Assembly (NCBI GenBank): GCA_050633585.1
Contig: JBOEGT010000034.1
Location: 1-64,000 of the forward strand
DNA from: CALKZN01 sp050633585
GTDB taxonomy: Bacteria; Pseudomonadota; Gammaproteobacteria; Arenicellales; Arenicellaceae
Length of the DNA: 64,000 nucleotides
Direction: 5' to 3'
Positions 61,623-64,000 of this stretch are shown here, in pieces. The position numbers and the translations under genes were made by a program. Position 1 is the stretch's first letter. Each line of letters opens with the position of its first letter. The notes under the pieces were generated by a model. The model had not been told where the DNA came from. It was given only the letters and a program-made list of their open reading frames with translations, and made no database searches.

Positions 61623-63068
61623 ATGACTGATTACCATGCTATCGCGCGTCAAGCGCTCTTGGAGCCAACTGGCTTAACCGACAATGACTTATCTAATGTT
61701 ATTGGTAAACTGCATTCAATTCATGGCTGTGATTACGCAGATTTATATTTTCAGTATCAAAAGACTGAATCATGGACTTTAGATGAAGGTAAGGTGAAAT
61801 CGGGTAACTTTAGTATTGAACAAGGCGTGGGTTTAAGGAGTGTCGTCGGAGATAAAACGGCTTTTGCCTATTCGGAAGATTTGTCGATTGATGCGATTAC
61901 TGCTGCAACGAAAGTGGCCCAAGCAATTGGAGGGCAACAACAAGATTATCAACAATCGATTGCTTGGAAACAGGAGAAAACCTCTCCATTATATTTGCCA
62001 ACTGATCCTTTGGTATCCATGGATGATCAAGAAAAAACACGCTTATTAGGCTTGGCTGACCAATATGCACGGGCTGCAGATTCACGCGTGCAAGAAGTGA
62101 CAGCTAGTTTATCTGGTGTCTATGAGGTTGTCATGGTGGTGAATACATTAGGCCAGCAAGTCCCAGACGTTAGGCCTTTAGTACGGCTCAATGTGAGTGT
62201 GATTGTTGAGCAAGATGGTCGCCGTGAACGTGGTTCCATGGGCGGAGGCGGTCGTCAAGGGTATGAAATTTTCACAGACGCAAAAATTAAGGAATATGCT
62301 GAAGAATCTGTTAGGCAGGCGCTAGTGAATCTCGAGGCTGTAGACTCTCCCGCAGGCACTATGACAGTTGTTCTAGGCTCTGGTTGGCCTGGGATTTTAT
62401 TACATGAAGCGGTTGGTCATGGCTTGGAAGGCGATTTTAACCGTAAAGGAACGTCAGTTTTTTCTGGAAAAATTGGGCAAAAAGTCGCTTCTGAACATTG
62501 CACAATCATTGATGATGGCACCATTGAAAACAGAAGAGGGTCATTGTCTGTTGATGATGAAGGTAATCAGACTAAGCGTAATGTGTTGATAGAAAAAGGT
62601 ATTTTGAAAGGTTATATGCATGACACGATGAATGCTCGACTTATGGGTCATGAACTAACTGGCAATGGCCGCCGGGAATCTTTCGCACACTTACCCATGC
62701 CTCGAATGACAAATACTTACATGTTAGGGGGAGGGTATGCTCCAGAAGAGGTCATTGGCTCAGTTGATAAAGGTATTTATGCCGTTAATTTTGGTGGAGG
62801 CCAAGTAGATATTACTTCGGGTCAATTTGTTTTTTCATCTAGTGAAGCGTATTTAATTGAAAACGGTAAAGTGACAAGGCCTGTGAAAGGAGCCACCTTG
62901 ATTGGTAACGGACCTGAAGCAATGCAACGTGTAAGCATGGTTGCTGATGATATGGCGCTTGATTCAGGTGTGGGAGTCTGCGGTAAAGATGGTCAGAGTG
63001 TTCCCGTTGGTGTGGGGCAGCCCACCATGAGAATTGATGGTTTAACAGTGGGTGGAGTGCAGCTATGA
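61623..63068 (+). CDS. tldD: metalloprotease TldD
   Basis: A 481-residue subunit of the TldD/TldE (PmbA) heterodimer, a zinc protease that degrades unfolded peptides and matures microcin B17 and CcdA in E. coli. The zinc site HEAVGH (H261, E262, H266) followed by GLEGDFNRKG is intact, and the third-ligand Cys lies in GVCGKDGQSVPVG near the C-terminus. The gene ends in ATGA overlapping the pmbA start. Confidence 0.96.
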   Translation: MTDYHAIARQALLEPTGLTDNDLSNVIGKLHSIHGCDYADLYFQYQKTESWTLDEGKVKSGNFSIEQGVGLRSVVGDKTAFAYSEDLSIDAITAATKVAQAIGGQQQDYQQSIAWKQEKTSPLYLPTDPLVSMDDQEKTRLLGLADQYARAADSRVQEVTASLSGVYEVVMVVNTLGQQVPDVRPLVRLNVSVIVEQDGRRERGSMGGGGRQGYEIFTDAKIKEYAEESVRQALVNLEAVDSPAGTMTVVLGSGWPGILLHEAVGHGLEGDFNRKGTSVFSGKIGQKVASEHCTIIDDGTIENRRGSLSVDDEGNQTKRNVLIEKGILKGYMHDTMNARLMGHELTGNGRRESFAHLPMPRMTNTYMLGGGYAPEEVIGSVDKGIYAVNFGGGQVDITSGQFVFSSSEAYLIENGKVTRPVKGATLIGNGPEAMQRVSMVADDMALDSGVGVCGKDGQSVPVGVGQPTMRIDGLTVGGVQL

Positions 63069-64000
63069 GTGTCATGAAGCAAGAAACAATAGAAAACGAG
63101 CAAGCCGTTTTAGTCGATGTGTCGACATTAGAGCGTGCGGCGGATAAAGCAATATCGATTGCGAAAAAGCTGGGTGCAGACCAAGCAGAAGTTAGATTGT
63201 CGAATAGCCTTGGCCAATCTATTAATGTGCGAAAACAAGCGTTAGAGTCTGTTGAGGTTCATAATGATCGATCGCTGTCAGTGAGTGTTTTTAACCAACA
63301 TTGCACTGGCTCAGCTTCAACGGCAGACTTAACTGACAAAGGTGTGGAAGCTGCGGTACAAGCAGCGATTTCAATAGCAAAACAAACTGAAGCCGATCCT
63401 TGTTTTGGTTTAGCTGACAAGGAATTATTAGCGTCCAATAATGTTGATAGTGCAGTACTAGAGCAACAACATAGTTGGGGCGCTCCCATCAATGAGCTTG
63501 TTGAGATCGCTCAGCGCTGTGAGCAAGCAGGCTTTGATGTTGATTCTCGTATTAATAATAGCGAAGGAGCAGAAGTGAATACGTATGAAGGCATTTCATT
63601 ATATGCGAACTCACACGGTTTCATGGCAAGCTCTACCGGTTCTAGTCACAGTATGTCTTGTTCATTGATAGCTCAAGAAAATAACGACATGCAGCGTGAC
63701 TATTGGTACAGCTCAAGTTGTCACCCGAGCCGTTTAGATGCGCCAGAATTAATCGGTAAAAACGCTGGCGAACGAACCGTTCGACGCTTGGGAGGCCGTC
63801 AAATTGATTCTTGCCAAGTTCCAGTGATGTTCGAAGCTTCCCTTGCGAGTAGTTTGATTTCTCATCTTACGTCGGCAATTTCTGGTGGCGTATTGTATAA
63901 GAAAGCTAGCTTTATGCTAGATCGCTTAGGTGAGCAAATTTTCCCGGAATGGCTGACCATTTCAGAAAATCCCCATTTAATAGGCGAGTATCGAAGTTCG
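63065..64000 (+). CDS. pmbA: metalloprotease subunit PmbA/TldE (partial, runs off the window)
   Basis: The first 312 codons of the non-catalytic partner of TldD. Family features visible are ADQAEVRLSNSLGQSINVRKQ near the N-terminus, NTYEGISLYANSHGFMAS near 180 and VMFEASLASSLISHL near 260. The ATG overlaps the tldD TGA (ATGA), so the two subunits should be translationally coupled. The reading frame is still open at the last base. Confidence 0.95.
   Translation, partial: MSVMKQETIENEQAVLVDVSTLERAADKAISIAKKLGADQAEVRLSNSLGQSINVRKQALESVEVHNDRSLSVSVFNQHCTGSASTADLTDKGVEAAVQAAISIAKQTEADPCFGLADKELLASNNVDSAVLEQQHSWGAPINELVEIAQRCEQAGFDVDSRINNSEGAEVNTYEGISLYANSHGFMASSTGSSHSMSCSLIAQENNDMQRDYWYSSSCHPSRLDAPELIGKNAGERTVRRLGGRQIDSCQVPVMFEASLASSLISHLTSAISGGVLYKKASFMLDRLGEQIFPEWLTISENPHLIGEYRSS

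Noticed and set aside
1..64000. CRISPR arrays, tRNA or rRNA genes, insertion sequences, prophage genes
   Set aside because: I found no spaced direct repeats, no tRNA-like cloverleaf ends, no transposase or phage-like ORF, and no compositional break large enough to suggest an integrated element.

Overview
The window is a continuous stretch of chromosome from a low-GC (my estimate is low-to-mid 40s %) gammaproteobacterium. Evidence for this is the conserved gammaproteobacterial gene order (ftsY-ftsE-ftsX-rpoH; leuS-lptE-holA-proA-nadD-rsfS-rlmH; maf-rng-yhdP-nit-tldD-pmbA; hemC-hemD-hemX-hemY; lptM-lysA; glnA-glnL-glnG), the Lpt/LptM outer-membrane lipoproteins and a monomeric NADP-isocitrate dehydrogenase. 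A marine Thiotrichales-type organism (Cycloclasticus/Methylophaga-like) would fit, but that is a guess. I see no rRNA, tRNA, CRISPR array, prophage or insertion sequence.

Layout. 1-6 kb (minus strand): LysE-type exporter, lyso-PA acyltransferase, heptose-bisphosphate phosphatase, glycyl-tRNA synthetase beta and alpha, PduO-type cobalamin adenosyltransferase. 6-13.4 kb (plus): ETF-ubiquinone oxidoreductase, an 840-base intergenic region, then the nitrogen-control block glnA-glnL-glnG and an SH3-domain membrane protein. The intergenic region carries a candidate small RNA, NtrC operators and a textbook sigma-54 promoter. 13.4-24.2 kb: mostly minus-strand housekeeping genes (hemH, nadA, prc, prlC, lysA, lptM, argH), with sohB on plus. 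24.4-31.7 kb (plus): hemCDXY, mutM, icd. 31.7-35.4 kb: a small accessory block with a MarR regulator and its double palindromic operator between divergent transporter/oxidoreductase genes and methyltransferase/RES-domain genes, then a short basic protein. 35.5-40.7 kb (minus): gor, rpoH, ftsX, ftsE, ftsY. 40.8-64 kb (mainly plus): rsmD, coaD, fdx, two small lipoproteins (minus), mrcB plus a TPR lipoprotein, ilvE, leuS, lptE, holA, proA, a nadD-rsfS fused frame, rlmH, a DUF4282 protein, maf, a short RNase G, yhdP, nit, tldD and the first part of pmbA.

Most of the window is conserved housekeeping. The points most worth checking are these. (1) A perfect CIRCE element spans the predicted rpoH promoter, implying HrcA repression of sigma-32. 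(2) A small basic ORF at 35192-35422 has an intrinsic terminator before its own stop codon, an architecture that makes non-stop mRNA and is typical of ribosome-rescue factors. (3) nadD runs in frame into rsfS with no stop, yet rsfS keeps a strong internal ribosome-binding site. (4) A promoter-to-terminator unit of about 180 nt upstream of glnA looks like an undescribed small RNA. (5) The RNase G homologue ends exactly where the zinc-link should begin. (6) The TPR lipoprotein next to mrcB is a candidate PBP1b activator of the LpoP type.
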